This document shows, one piece after another, positions 23,623-31,302 of a stretch of 64,000 bases of DNA. Origin of the DNA: XYD1-FULL-39-28 sp964404005 (lineage in GTDB: Bacteria > Patescibacteriota > Minisyncoccia > Minisyncoccales > Staskawiczbacteraceae); the NCBI GenBank assembly GCA_964404005.1, contig CAYOIH010000001.1:1-64000 (forward strand), written 5' to 3'. Positions within the stretch are counted from its first letter, which is position 1. The number at the start of each line of letters is the position of its first letter. Made by a program: the position numbers and the translations under genes. A model generated the notes under the pieces. That model searched no databases. It was not told the origin of the DNA and saw only the letters and a list, made by a program, of their open reading frames with translations.

Positions 23623-24384
23623 ATGACAAAAATAACACAAAAAAAACTTATAGAGTCGTTGTCGCAACTCAAAGAAATAAAACCCAGGAAAGAATGGGCT
23701 GTTTTGCTTAAGTCGCAAATCTTGGCTTCGCCCGCCGAAGCTTTAGCGCAGGAGGGCAGAAAAGCATTGGTTCAAAAAACCAGTATTTTAGATATTTTCT
23801 CTTCGGTGTTCTTCCCCTTCGGCGGGCTCAGGGCAGGCAGAAAATTGGCATATGCTTTTTCAGTCATTCTTTTGTTTGTTGTAGGGGTTTTTGGGTTTGC
23901 TGAATATACAGTTCCCGGGGACATGCTATTCCCGATGAAAAAAATTGCCGAGCAGTCGCAGGCAGCTTTGACAGGACAAACCAAATTAAATCAAGACGTC
24001 GCAACGCTAAATAGCAGAATAAACGATTTGGCCCAAGTTGCAAAAGCAGGGAGAAAAGACAACATTCCTTCGGCAATAAGTGAGGTTTCAGCAAACGCAT
24101 CACAGTTGGCAAAAAGCTTAAAAGATAATCCTGTAAACGACCCGCAGACACTTAAAGAAATTGCGATTAGTTTAAAAACATTAGCCGACGTACAGGGAAC
24201 TGACTTAACCGCTACGCCTGGCATAAGCGACCTTTATCAGACATTAGACCAAAACGAGATTAACGATTACCAAAAAACAACTTTAACAGAAGACCAGCAG
24301 AATATATTGGCTGAAGCAGAAGATTTATACAGTCAGGGGAAATATTATGAAGCGTTCGAAAAAATATTAACAATAGGTAATTAA
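23623..24384 (+). CDS. Single-pass membrane protein with a DUF5667-like domain, possible anti-sigma factor
   Basis: A 253-residue protein with a cytoplasmic N-terminus (1-75), one membrane segment (about 80-97), and an external part that begins EYTVPGDMLFPMKKIAEQSQAALT. That pattern is the DUF5667 block (a pre-protein-like start after the membrane). The C-terminal half is helical. The position after an ECF sigma gene and the topology suggest an anti-sigma role, but I see no recognised anti-sigma domain. Two palindromes lie in the N-terminal half: GCTTCG-CCCGC-CGAAGC at 23725-23741 and a family A copy at 23815-23834 just before the membrane segment. Confidence 0.6.
   Translation: MTKITQKKLIESLSQLKEIKPRKEWAVLLKSQILASPAEALAQEGRKALVQKTSILDIFSSVFFPFGGLRAGRKLAYAFSVILLFVVGVFGFAEYTVPGDMLFPMKKIAEQSQAALTGQTKLNQDVATLNSRINDLAQVAKAGRKDNIPSAISEVSANASQLAKSLKDNPVNDPQTLKEIAISLKTLADVQGTDLTATPGISDLYQTLDQNEINDYQKTTLTEDQQNILAEAEDLYSQGKYYEAFEKILTIGN
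23815..23834 (+). repeat. Family A palindrome before the membrane segment
   Basis: CCCTTCGGCGGGCTCAGGGC, in frame as PFGGLRAG. A separate hairpin, GCTTCG-CCCGC-CGAAGC, lies upstream at 23725-23741. Confidence 0.75.
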
Positions 24385-24442
24385 AATTATAACTGACTCG
24401 GCAAGAAACTCGTACTTTTTTGCCGATTATTAAAAAAATAAC

Positions 24443-24474
24443 ATTTGACGAGTCGTTTGTTCGTGATTAGTACG
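24443..24474 (+). repeat. 32-bp direct repeat, copy 1 (possible promoter box)
   Basis: The box begins ATTTGACGAGTCG and ends GATTAGTACG. The identical 32 bp recur at 24551-24582. It holds TTGACG and, 17 bp on, TAGTAC, so each copy could be a promoter for the neighbouring ECF sigma factor or the binding site of a regulator. The 315-nt gap also holds an inverted repeat TCGGCAA/TTGCCGA (24398-24426), a possible terminator of the upstream gene. Confidence 0.6.
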
Positions 24475-24478
24475 CTCG

Positions 24479-24522
24479 CCCCGTTAGAAATCTGCGGTAA
24501 AAACCGCGAATTTCTAACGGGG
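24479..24522. repeat. Family B hairpin between the direct repeats
   Basis: CCCCGTTAGAAAT (24479-24491) and ATTTCTAACGGGG (24510-24522) are perfect arms, with an inner GCGGT/ACCGC pair. It is the most compact, fully paired family B copy in the window, apart from the one at 28728. Confidence 0.85.
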
Positions 24523-24550
24523 TAAATCGCGAGCTATAGATAAATTAAAT

Positions 24551-24582
24551 ATTTGACGAGTCGTTTGTTCGTGATTAGTACG
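24551..24582 (+). repeat. 32-bp direct repeat, copy 2
   Basis: Identical to 24443-24474, offset by 108 bp. It lies 118 nt upstream of the surface-protein start. The sequence on either side of the two copies differs. Confidence 0.6.
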
Positions 24583-24699
24583 TAAAATCATGAACGATAT
24601 AAGGTCGACCGACGAGAAATAAAAAACTTAATCAATAATTTCTTATTTACTTAAATATTTATATTTAAATAAACAAGAAAAAAAATAAATAACACAAAA

Positions 24700-26649
24700 A
24701 TGAGTATTAAAAGAACAATTATAACAACCATATTGGCATTGGCCTTGGTTGCAACAGTTGCTCCTGCAACAACTCAAGCTACAACAATTGACGATTTGTT
24801 AGTTCAAATCGCTTCACTTCAAGCTCAGTTGGTAGCCCTACAAGGAGGCAGCAGCACACCAGTTCCAACTGGAATAGTTGCTTGCTCAGGAGTTACATTC
24901 ACAAGAGATTTAACAGTTGGCGCAACAGGATCAGATGTAAAATGCTTACAGGTCCTTTTAAACACCAACGGCTATACACTTGCAACAGCAGGAGCAGGAT
25001 CACCTGGGATGGAAACATCTTACTTTGGTCCAATAACCTTGTCGGCTGTTAGAGCATTCCAGGCAGCAAAAGGATGGACACCTGCAAATCAGGTTGGCCC
25101 ATTAACAAGAGCAGCATTAAATACACTTATCGGTACAACACCGACAACACCAGTTACCCCAACAGCAGGATGCCCGGCAGGAGCAGTTTATAACTCCGTA
25201 ACCGGAGCATTATGCACAGTAGCAACACCTGGAGCAACAGGATTTATTGATGCAGGTACATTGTCTCCTTCGCCAGCAGATAACGCAAATGTTATAACAA
25301 CATCAAACGTTCCTGTGTTAGGATTAAATGTTAAAGCAATCGGCTCTAACATGACAGTTACCAGCGCAAAGGTTCAGTTAGCAATAAGTACTGGAGAGCA
25401 TCCAGCCAACGTAGTGCAAAACCTTTATGTCTATGACGGAAGCACATTATTGGGTTCATACCCGGTTAATACAAGCACCGTTGTCAAGACCACAACCACT
25501 TACTATTTAATCTTGTCAGGATTCAACTTTATGGTTCCTGTCAACACTACAAAAGTATTGACTGTTACAGCTGACTTCAATCCATCATTAGAAACAAGCA
25601 GAACCCTAACAGTTAACTTGGTTGATACGTCTTCATTAAGAGCAGTTGACGGAGCCGGAGTATATACAACCGGTGGCGTAGCTACAGCCAGAACCTACGT
25701 AATAGCATACGCAACTGTTGGAACCTCAACACTGGCAGTTACCACTAACGTTTCTACTCTTGATTCAACTTCGGTTAATGTAAACCACACCAGCGGCAGA
25801 ACAGATGTTCCAATGTTTATTTTCAGCGCAAAATCGTCAACAGGAGCTTCTACAATAACAGACTTAGTCCTTACAGCTCAGGGAGATGCCACAGGAATTG
25901 CATCAATGTCAGCTGTAAAATTGTATGACGGTTCAACATTATTGGGTTCGGTTGCATTAAGCAGCGCAGTATCTGGAGCAACAGCTACATTTACTGACCT
26001 TTCAATCCCTGTAGCAAAAGATGCTACAAAAACATTTACTGTAAAGGCAGACTTTTCAGCAGCTGTAACTCAAAGCACTTTGGGTGTAAACTTGTCTATA
26101 TTAATTCCGGCTCACGACGTTACTTTCGACGAACCGAATTTGACATCAGCACATCCTACAGCATCTGCAGCAGTCTCCGGAAACGCTATGTATTTGTATG
26201 ACGGTGTAGCAACAACATTTACACTTGTTAGCGCATCATCTTTATATGAATACAACTCCACAGTGCCGTCAACGTCTTGGACAACAGGTACAATTACCTT
26301 GAAGGTTCACTCAGACGGTGGAACTACAGTAATGCCACTTTCTGCGCACTTCACAGTTAATGCCTACAGAAACGGTAGCTCAATGGGAGCAGCAGTCACA
26401 CAGTCTATTACAGTAACACCAGAGTCTACTATTTCTGATGGCAGTGACGCAGTAGTAGTTATCAATCTTTCAGAGCCAGTAGGATCTGTGGCAGCCGGCG
26501 TGGTAGACTCTTTCTCTGGCACTGGTGCTATTGATTTCAGAGTAGACAGCATTTCATGGCAGTGTTCAGATGGTACACTTACATCCACAGAAGCAAGTCA
26601 GGATTGGGGAATATCTACCTTCAAGACACCTACAGCAAACGCTCAGTAA
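24700..26649 (+). CDS. Large secreted surface protein with a peptidoglycan-binding domain (S-layer candidate)
   Basis: A 649-residue protein with a signal peptide (1-27, cleavage near TTQATT) and a short coiled segment. A PG_binding_1-type domain (about 60-145, GATGSDVKCLQVLLNTNGYT...YFGPITLSAVRAFQ) would attach it to the wall. The rest is a series of Thr/Ser/Val/Ala-rich beta domains with repeated units such as LYDGSTLLGS (seen near 235-250 and 405-420). Codon use is biased (GCA, ACA, GGA), as in a highly expressed gene. It has a long A-rich leader and a strong UUCG-loop terminator. A major cell-surface or S-layer role is inferred from size, composition and expression signals. Confidence 0.75.
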   Translation: MSIKRTIITTILALALVATVAPATTQATTIDDLLVQIASLQAQLVALQGGSSTPVPTGIVACSGVTFTRDLTVGATGSDVKCLQVLLNTNGYTLATAGAGSPGMETSYFGPITLSAVRAFQAAKGWTPANQVGPLTRAALNTLIGTTPTTPVTPTAGCPAGAVYNSVTGALCTVATPGATGFIDAGTLSPSPADNANVITTSNVPVLGLNVKAIGSNMTVTSAKVQLAISTGEHPANVVQNLYVYDGSTLLGSYPVNTSTVVKTTTTYYLILSGFNFMVPVNTTKVLTVTADFNPSLETSRTLTVNLVDTSSLRAVDGAGVYTTGGVATARTYVIAYATVGTSTLAVTTNVSTLDSTSVNVNHTSGRTDVPMFIFSAKSSTGASTITDLVLTAQGDATGIASMSAVKLYDGSTLLGSVALSSAVSGATATFTDLSIPVAKDATKTFTVKADFSAAVTQSTLGVNLSILIPAHDVTFDEPNLTSAHPTASAAVSGNAMYLYDGVATTFTLVSASSLYEYNSTVPSTSWTTGTITLKVHSDGGTTVMPLSAHFTVNAYRNGSSMGAAVTQSITVTPESTISDGSDAVVVINLSEPVGSVAAGVVDSFSGTGAIDFRVDSISWQCSDGTLTSTEASQDWGISTFKTPTANAQ

Positions 26650-26690
26650 TTATTGCTAATATGCCTTCTTGTGAAAGGTGTATAGCATAA

Positions 26691-26720
26691 CCAAAAAGCC
26701 ACCTTCGGGTGGCTTTTTGG
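26691..26720 (+). terminator. Strong terminator with a UUCG tetraloop
   Basis: A perfect 13-bp stem (26691-26703 with 26708-26720) closes on TTCG, with GGTGGCTTTTTGG on the 3' side. It ends the surface-protein transcript. Confidence 0.92.
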
Positions 26721-26723
26721 TTC

Positions 26724-26814
26724 ACGGATTATACTGATAATAGCTGATTTATACTGATAAATTAAACTATCCGCATAAATCAGTCGAAATCTGCATTAAT
26801 CAGCGTTATTTAAT
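26724..26814. repeat. Degenerate ATAAATCAG/ATTAATCAGCG repeats beside the GxxExxY gene
   Basis: Units such as TATACTGATAA, GCATAAATCAG and GCATTAATCAGCG recur with variation. Related units overlap the other end of the GxxExxY gene (27188-27229) and an in-frame stretch of the next gene (28118-28167). Confidence 0.5.
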
Positions 26815-27215
26815 GTCTTAATAGTATGTATATATCTTTTAATTATTATTTTCTGTGGGCTGAAATTTATTAGAAATCCTAATTGGTATTTTGACCCTTT
26901 CAAGTACCCCCAGAATTGCTTTTCATCTTCTTTGGTTGTAAATGACTTAGATTTTAATTCTACTATAATTTTGTTTTCCACAATTATATCCGGAATGTAT
27001 ACGCCAATTTTTTCGTTATTATAGTAGATATCAATTCTTTTTTCTTTTTCTATTGCCAAGTCGGAAGAAGTTAATTCATTGCATAACGCTCGCTGTATAA
27101 TTTTTTCTTTAATTCCTCCGCCCAGAGCATTGTAAACTTTAAAACAAGCCCCTCTGATTTTATAGGATTCTTTTTCATATAATAAATTATCTGTATAAAT
27201 CTGTTTAATCGGCAT
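26796..27215 (-). CDS. GxxExxY-family protein (PD-(D/E)XK nuclease-like)
   Basis: A 139-residue member of the GxxExxY family, whose function is not established. The name motif is seen as GIKEKII, with Ile in place of the final Tyr. The nuclease-like core shows IPDIIVENKIIVELKS, giving the PD...ExK pattern, then a conserved FWGYLKGSKYQLGFLINF. The N-terminus (PIKQIYTDNLLY) and C-terminus (TLNNAD) are encoded by the flanking ATAAATCAG-type repeats. On the minus strand it overlaps the 3' end of the O-antigen-ligase-like gene by 11 nt. Confidence 0.82.
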   Translation of the reverse strand: MPIKQIYTDNLLYEKESYKIRGACFKVYNALGGGIKEKIIQRALCNELTSSDLAIEKEKRIDIYYNNEKIGVYIPDIIVENKIIVELKSKSFTTKEDEKQFWGYLKGSKYQLGFLINFSPQKIIIKRYIHTIKTLNNAD

Positions 27216-29532
27216 AAATCAGTGTAGATAGAAAGCTATCTATCTGGTCTTCCAGCTCAGGATTTGATTTAATAACTTCCGAAGCAATTTGTCTGGCCAT
27301 GTTATAATTTCCTAATTCTTTGTAAATAAGCATTATAGAAGTTTTGTATTGTATTTGTGAGCCGTTTATTACAAATAGTTTTTGATACAGGGGAAGCATT
27401 TCTTTATAGTTTTTGGTTTCCAAATAAGCAGCCACCAGTTGCCTTAAAGAAATTTCATTTTCAACAGAATATCCGTCTTCTTTTGCTTTTTCTACAAATT
27501 CTTTTCCCGTTTTAACATCTCCCAAATAAATATTAATTAATCCGGACATCCATAGGCAATCGCGGATTTTTGGGAATGTTTTTAAACAATAAACAGATTT
27601 TTCCTTTGCTCCCTTTAAATCTCCAAAAGAGACGTCAGCCATAAAAAAACTAAAAAGAATTGAGGGGTCTCTGGGGCTTAGTTCCATAGCCCTCTTAAAA
27701 GCTTCGTCGGACTTTTTTATAATTTCCGGGTCTTTGTTTTCTTTTGCGATTGTTGCCAGAGATTCTCCCAAGCGTAACCAATTTCTGTAGTCATATGGTT
27801 GTAATATTGTATTCTCTCCGGAAATTTCTTTAACTTTTTGTGAAACAGAGCTATTTTCTTCGGGATGCGCAATAATCCTGTCTATTAGCAAATTTAAATA
27901 AACAGAATTGGCATAGGGGAGGAAAAAGGTGTTTATTTTGGACTGTTCATCCATAATTTTTATAGTATCTTTCCAGTTTTTCGATGATTCTGCCCGCGCA
28001 ATAACAATTTGTTTATTCATTTGTAGAGGAATAAGATTATATTGCCATAAGAATATTATTAATATCAAAAATAAAATGACTATTATTATTGGTTTCCACC
28101 AGGTACTGTTTTTAGGTTCAGCGTTTTTCAGCGCCGTTATCAGCGTAGCATCAGCATTATTCAATGAAATTAAATGCAGTGAATAAGCAGATAAAAAGAA
28201 AAAAATAAGCATAATAGCAGCGCCGTCAATGGACGCCAAGCCAGCTATAAAAAAAGCTATGAATCCCGCTTGTAGTCCATGGGCAACCGGGTATTTTTTC
28301 TTGATTTTTTGGAGGCCCCATAATAATGAAAGGAAAAAAACAAGGTAAAAAATTAAAGCAAAAATTCCGGAATCAACCAAAATTTGTATTAAATAATTAT
28401 GCGCCCTGTCAAAATCTTTTATGTCTTCCATTGCAGGCAAATTGGGGTCATAGTGTTTGTTGAAAGCAACGTAAAAGTTTTCCGGCCCATATCCAAAATA
28501 TGGCTTTTCAAAAAAAGCCGATATCGATATTTTCCAGGCAGATATTCTTGACGGGTCAACTGCAGCGCCTGTTGTCAGCGATGCTGTCCGGCCGACAGTG
28601 TCTTTTATTAAGTTGGGCATCCCTGCATAAATTTGAGGGTTGGCACTTAAAAAGAAAAGAAAAAAAATAAATACCATTGGTAAAACTACGGCACTTATTT
28701 TTAACCACTTAAATTTTTTAGGACTCGCCCCGTTAGAGATTACATTATCTCTAGCGGGGTAAAAAATTAAAAAACAAAAAAGTCCAACCAACATGCCTAA
28801 AATAGCAGCTCTTGTTTGGGTTATAAAAATAATTACAAAAGAATAAAAAATAACAAGGAACAAATAAGAGTATTTTTTTACTTTATTTGCTTCTGATATA
28901 AAAAATGATAAAGAAAGAAAAAGAAGCGGTAAAAGGTAAAGAGCAAGAATTATTGGATTTCCCAATGTTGAGCTTGGCCTGTAAGTTGTTACGGCCAGAA
29001 ATGATGCAAAAAATCCAAATTGCTGAAGGACAGCTATTAACCCTACCAAAAATCCGATAATCAATGAAAAATCAAGCAGTTTTTTCCAGCTTGCCTCGCC
29101 CGTTGGCGGGTCTTCTTTTTTTATAATTGAAAAACAGAAGATGCAGAAAAGGATAAAAAACGAAAAATTAATAAATCCGGCGCCTCTTTCTGGGGTTCCC
29201 CATAAACTACGGGAAACATCCAGGGAAAATAATGTTGAAATAAAAACCGCGAAGAAATATGCCAAAAGCGAAATTAACGGAAGAAAGGTTTTCGTGTGCG
29301 GATTAAAAACTTCTTTAAAATTTACCTGCCCTGAGCCGTGCCGAAGGGTTTTTTCTTTAACCAAATAAATAAAACCCAAAACCGCCAATAGCGACCTAAA
29401 AACAATGGCCTGTGTGTATGCCGAGGGAGTAAACCATGGCGGAACATTTAAAGCCGGCAAGGCTAATATTATAAAGAACCCAGCTATATATAACCAGTAA
29501 AAATTGTTACTTTTTTCGTTGATTTTAGCCAT
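27205..29532 (-). CDS. O-antigen-ligase-like membrane protein with C-terminal TPR repeats
   Basis: A 775-residue protein with about 11 membrane segments (residues 10-470) and the Wzy_C/O-antigen ligase signature on a large external loop (SRISAWKISISAFFEKPYFGYGPENF...). A soluble, TPR-like helical region follows (about 510-775). Such proteins join or polymerise glycans on the outer face of the membrane. Three kinds of repeat are translated in frame: family A (LRHGSGQ, 29328-29348), family B (ARDNVISNGA, 28728-28759) and the ATCAGCG-type (LNNADATLITALKNAE, 28118-28167). It is the first gene of a minus-strand pair and is divergent from 29583. Confidence 0.82.
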   Translation of the reverse strand: MAKINEKSNNFYWLYIAGFFIILALPALNVPPWFTPSAYTQAIVFRSLLAVLGFIYLVKEKTLRHGSGQVNFKEVFNPHTKTFLPLISLLAYFFAVFISTLFSLDVSRSLWGTPERGAGFINFSFFILFCIFCFSIIKKEDPPTGEASWKKLLDFSLIIGFLVGLIAVLQQFGFFASFLAVTTYRPSSTLGNPIILALYLLPLLFLSLSFFISEANKVKKYSYLFLVIFYSFVIIFITQTRAAILGMLVGLFCFLIFYPARDNVISNGASPKKFKWLKISAVVLPMVFIFFLFFLSANPQIYAGMPNLIKDTVGRTASLTTGAAVDPSRISAWKISISAFFEKPYFGYGPENFYVAFNKHYDPNLPAMEDIKDFDRAHNYLIQILVDSGIFALIFYLVFFLSLLWGLQKIKKKYPVAHGLQAGFIAFFIAGLASIDGAAIMLIFFFLSAYSLHLISLNNADATLITALKNAEPKNSTWWKPIIIVILFLILIIFLWQYNLIPLQMNKQIVIARAESSKNWKDTIKIMDEQSKINTFFLPYANSVYLNLLIDRIIAHPEENSSVSQKVKEISGENTILQPYDYRNWLRLGESLATIAKENKDPEIIKKSDEAFKRAMELSPRDPSILFSFFMADVSFGDLKGAKEKSVYCLKTFPKIRDCLWMSGLINIYLGDVKTGKEFVEKAKEDGYSVENEISLRQLVAAYLETKNYKEMLPLYQKLFVINGSQIQYKTSIMLIYKELGNYNMARQIASEVIKSNPELEDQIDSFLSTLIYAD
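28728..28759. repeat. Family B element inside the O-antigen-ligase-like gene
   Basis: CCCCGTTAGAGAT (28728-28740) and ATCTCTAGCGGGG (28747-28759) are complementary except for one base. Like the copy at 24479, it is preceded by CTCG and followed by TAAA. Confidence 0.75.
29328..29348 (-). repeat. Family A palindrome in the O-antigen-ligase-like gene
   Basis: On the minus strand it begins CCCTTCGGCACGG and ends CTCAGGGC, in frame as LRHGSGQ. Confidence 0.75.
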
Positions 29533-29582
29533 GGTTTGTGATACAAATATAAAATAAAGATTATTCTCTGATAATACAAATT

Positions 29583-30029
29583 ATGAAGCAAAAAAGCAAC
29601 AGAAAAGTTGTAATAACCTCCGGATACTACAACCCCTTACATATTGGTCATGTAAATTTAATTAGAGAAGCTAAAAACTTGGGAGATTTTTTAGTTGTTA
29701 TAGTAAACAATGATAAGCAGGTGGAAGCAAAAGGTTCAGTTCCTTTTATGCCGGAAGGAGAGCGGGTAGAGATAATTAAAGCCGTAAAAGATGTAGATGA
29801 AGTATTTTTATCTATAGATGAAGACAGAACGGTTATTAAAAGTTTGGAGAGGGTTTTTCAAAAACATAAAGGAAAAGAATTATTGTTTGCCAAGGGCGGA
29901 GACAGTACGAGTGAAAATGTCCCGGAAATGGAGGTTTGTGAGAAATTTGGAGCAAAGATTATTTTTGACGTTGGCGGCGGAAAAGTTCAAAGCTCTTCTT
30001 GGCTTATAGAAAAATCAATCAAGAGGTGA
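29583..30029 (+). CDS. Cytidylyltransferase-like nucleotidyltransferase
   Basis: A 148-residue protein of the HxGH nucleotidyltransferase superfamily (glycerol-3-phosphate cytidylyltransferase or HldE-type ADP-sugar synthase relatives). The active-site motif is H20-I-G-H23 in YYNPLHIGHVNLI. The usual downstream ISSTxIR motif is replaced by QSSSWLIEKSI. It could activate a polyol or sugar phosphate for the glycan locus that follows. The exact substrate is not readable. Confidence 0.78.
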   Translation: MKQKSNRKVVITSGYYNPLHIGHVNLIREAKNLGDFLVVIVNNDKQVEAKGSVPFMPEGERVEIIKAVKDVDEVFLSIDEDRTVIKSLERVFQKHKGKELLFAKGGDSTSENVPEMEVCEKFGAKIIFDVGGGKVQSSSWLIEKSIKR

Positions 30030-30059
30030 GCGTTATTAAATGACACTTTTTGACCCCTA

Positions 30060-30088
30060 TTGACACCGAGTTAATGGGGGTTTATTAT
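30060..30088 (+). promoter_or_regulatory. Promoter giving a leaderless transcript
   Basis: TTGACA (30060-30065), a 17-bp spacer and TATTAT (30083-30088). The start of transcription expected about 7 nt downstream falls on the ATG at 30095. Confidence 0.65.
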
Positions 30089-30094
30089 TCATTA

Positions 30095-30343
30095 ATGGAA
30101 GAAGAAATACAACCTCGTAAAATATATACCCCGAAAGAGGCCAGGGACTTTCTGAAGGTTTCGGAAAGCACCATGAAAAGAATGCTAAAAAGTGGAATTA
30201 TCAAGGCTTATAAAGTAAGTGGCCAGTATAGAATTTGGGGAAGCGAGATATTAATTCTTGTGTCGCCCAAATTGGAATCTAAGGTATATAAAGTTTATAA
30301 AAAAATAAGAGAAAATACTCAAAAAACCATTGAAAAATGGTAA
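30095..30343 (+). CDS. Excisionase/MerR-type helix-turn-helix protein
   Basis: An 82-residue DNA-binding protein. The motif YTPKEARDFLKVSESTMKRMLKSGIIKAYKVSGQYRIWGSEI is the winged-helix form found in excisionases and MerR-like regulators. I choose the ATG at 30095 because a near-consensus promoter places the transcription start there. In-frame starts at 30050 (TTG) and 30074 (ATG) would lie upstream of or within the promoter. The role may be regulation of the glycan locus. No integrase is nearby, so an excision function is unlikely. Confidence 0.75.
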   Translation: MEEEIQPRKIYTPKEARDFLKVSESTMKRMLKSGIIKAYKVSGQYRIWGSEILILVSPKLESKVYKVYKKIRENTQKTIEKW

Positions 30344-30352
30344 CTAAAAAAT

Positions 30353-31096
30353 ATGCAATCAAATAAAAAAGTGGGAATTTTGGGATATGGTGAAATCGGC
30401 CAGGCAATTGCCAAGTTTTACAAAAACCCGAAGATTAAAGATTTAAAAAGGGATGAAGGCCTTGAAGGTATCGAAATTTTGCATATTTGTATCCCCTGGT
30501 CAGATAAATTTGTAGAAATTGTAAAAAAACAGATAAAAGAAACAAATCCAAGGCTTACAATCATCCATTCTACCGTGGCCCCCGGAACCACAAGGAAGAT
30601 TATCAATGGCTTGCCCCGAGCTTGTCGAGGGGTTGTCCATAGTCCTGTAAGGGGCATACACCCGAAGTTATATGAGGGAATAAAAACGTTTGTAAAATAT
30701 ATCGGCGCCGATGACAAAAAAGCCGGGCAAATGGCAAAAAAACATTTTAAAAGTTTAGGGATAAAAACAAAAACTTTTTATCCGACAACCACCACAGAAT
30801 TAGGAAAAATTTTAGATACTACCTATTACGGTGTTTGTATCGCCTGGCACGGCGAAATGAAAGAGATATGCGATAAGTTCGGCGTTGATTTTGAAAGTGC
30901 AGTGACAGATTTTAATAAAACTTATAATGAGGGGTACACAAAGCTTGGGAAAAAGAATGTTGTAAGGCCAGTTTTATATCCGCCTCAAAATGGTAAACCA
31001 AAACACTGCATCATCCCAAACGCTGAAATTCTCAGCCGATACTACAAAACGCCGATTTTCGAATTATTATTGAAGAAGTATAAAAACAAACTTTAA
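30353..31096 (+). CDS. NAD(P)-binding dehydrogenase-like protein
   Basis: A 247-residue protein with an N-terminal Rossmann fold (VGILGYGEIGQAIAKFY, residues 7-23). The helical C-terminal part resembles UDP-sugar or 6-phosphogluconate dehydrogenases (TTTELGKILDTTYYGVCIAWHGEMKEI). It lacks the UDP-binding third domain of UDP-glucose dehydrogenases. A palindrome at 30614-30632 (CCCCGAGCTTGTCGAGGGG) is read as PRACRG before the conserved VHSPVRGIHP. The reaction is unknown. The position at the start of the glycan locus suggests a sugar precursor role. Confidence 0.65.
   Translation: MQSNKKVGILGYGEIGQAIAKFYKNPKIKDLKRDEGLEGIEILHICIPWSDKFVEIVKKQIKETNPRLTIIHSTVAPGTTRKIINGLPRACRGVVHSPVRGIHPKLYEGIKTFVKYIGADDKKAGQMAKKHFKSLGIKTKTFYPTTTTELGKILDTTYYGVCIAWHGEMKEICDKFGVDFESAVTDFNKTYNEGYTKLGKKNVVRPVLYPPQNGKPKHCIIPNAEILSRYYKTPIFELLLKKYKNKL
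30614..30632. repeat. Palindrome in the dehydrogenase-like gene
   Basis: CCCCGAGCTTGTCGAGGGG is a near-perfect palindrome related to family A by its CGAGCTTGTCGA core. It is read in frame as PRACRG. Confidence 0.7.
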
Positions 31097-31100
31097 AAAT

Positions 31101-31271
31101 ATGAAAAAAGCGCTAATAACCGGAATTTGCGGCCAAGACGGGTTTTATTTATTGGAGTTTTTGCTGTCCAGACACCCAAAGAGCAGAAAAAGAGTTTGGT
31201 TTTAAGACAAAGATAAAATTAGAAGACGGCATAAAAAAACTATTCAATGGTATGAATCAACAAGAGAATAA
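31101..31271 (+). pseudogene. Deletion remnant of a sugar dehydratase/epimerase gene
   Basis: The first codons read MKKALITGICGQDGFYLLEFLLS, the Rossmann start of a Gmd-like dehydratase, close to the intact gene at 44395. After about 75 nt the homology jumps in another frame to PDTQRAEKEFGFKTKIKLE and DGIKKTIQWYESTRE, the usual C-terminal end of an extended SDR epimerase, ending at a TAA (31269-31271). All of the middle (roughly 250-300 codons) is missing, and the two ends are out of frame. This is the scar of a deletion, perhaps between two neighbouring SDR genes. Confidence 0.8.
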
Positions 31272-31302
31272 AAAATATTAATTAAATTAACAAATTAAAA
31301 GT

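Noticed and set aside
26724..26814. Possible CRISPR-like array
   Set aside because: The units are degenerate, short and irregularly spaced, there are no uniform spacers, and no cas genes are present.
30095..30343. Excisionase of an integrated element
   Set aside because: No integrase, attachment sites or phage genes are nearby. A regulatory role is simpler.
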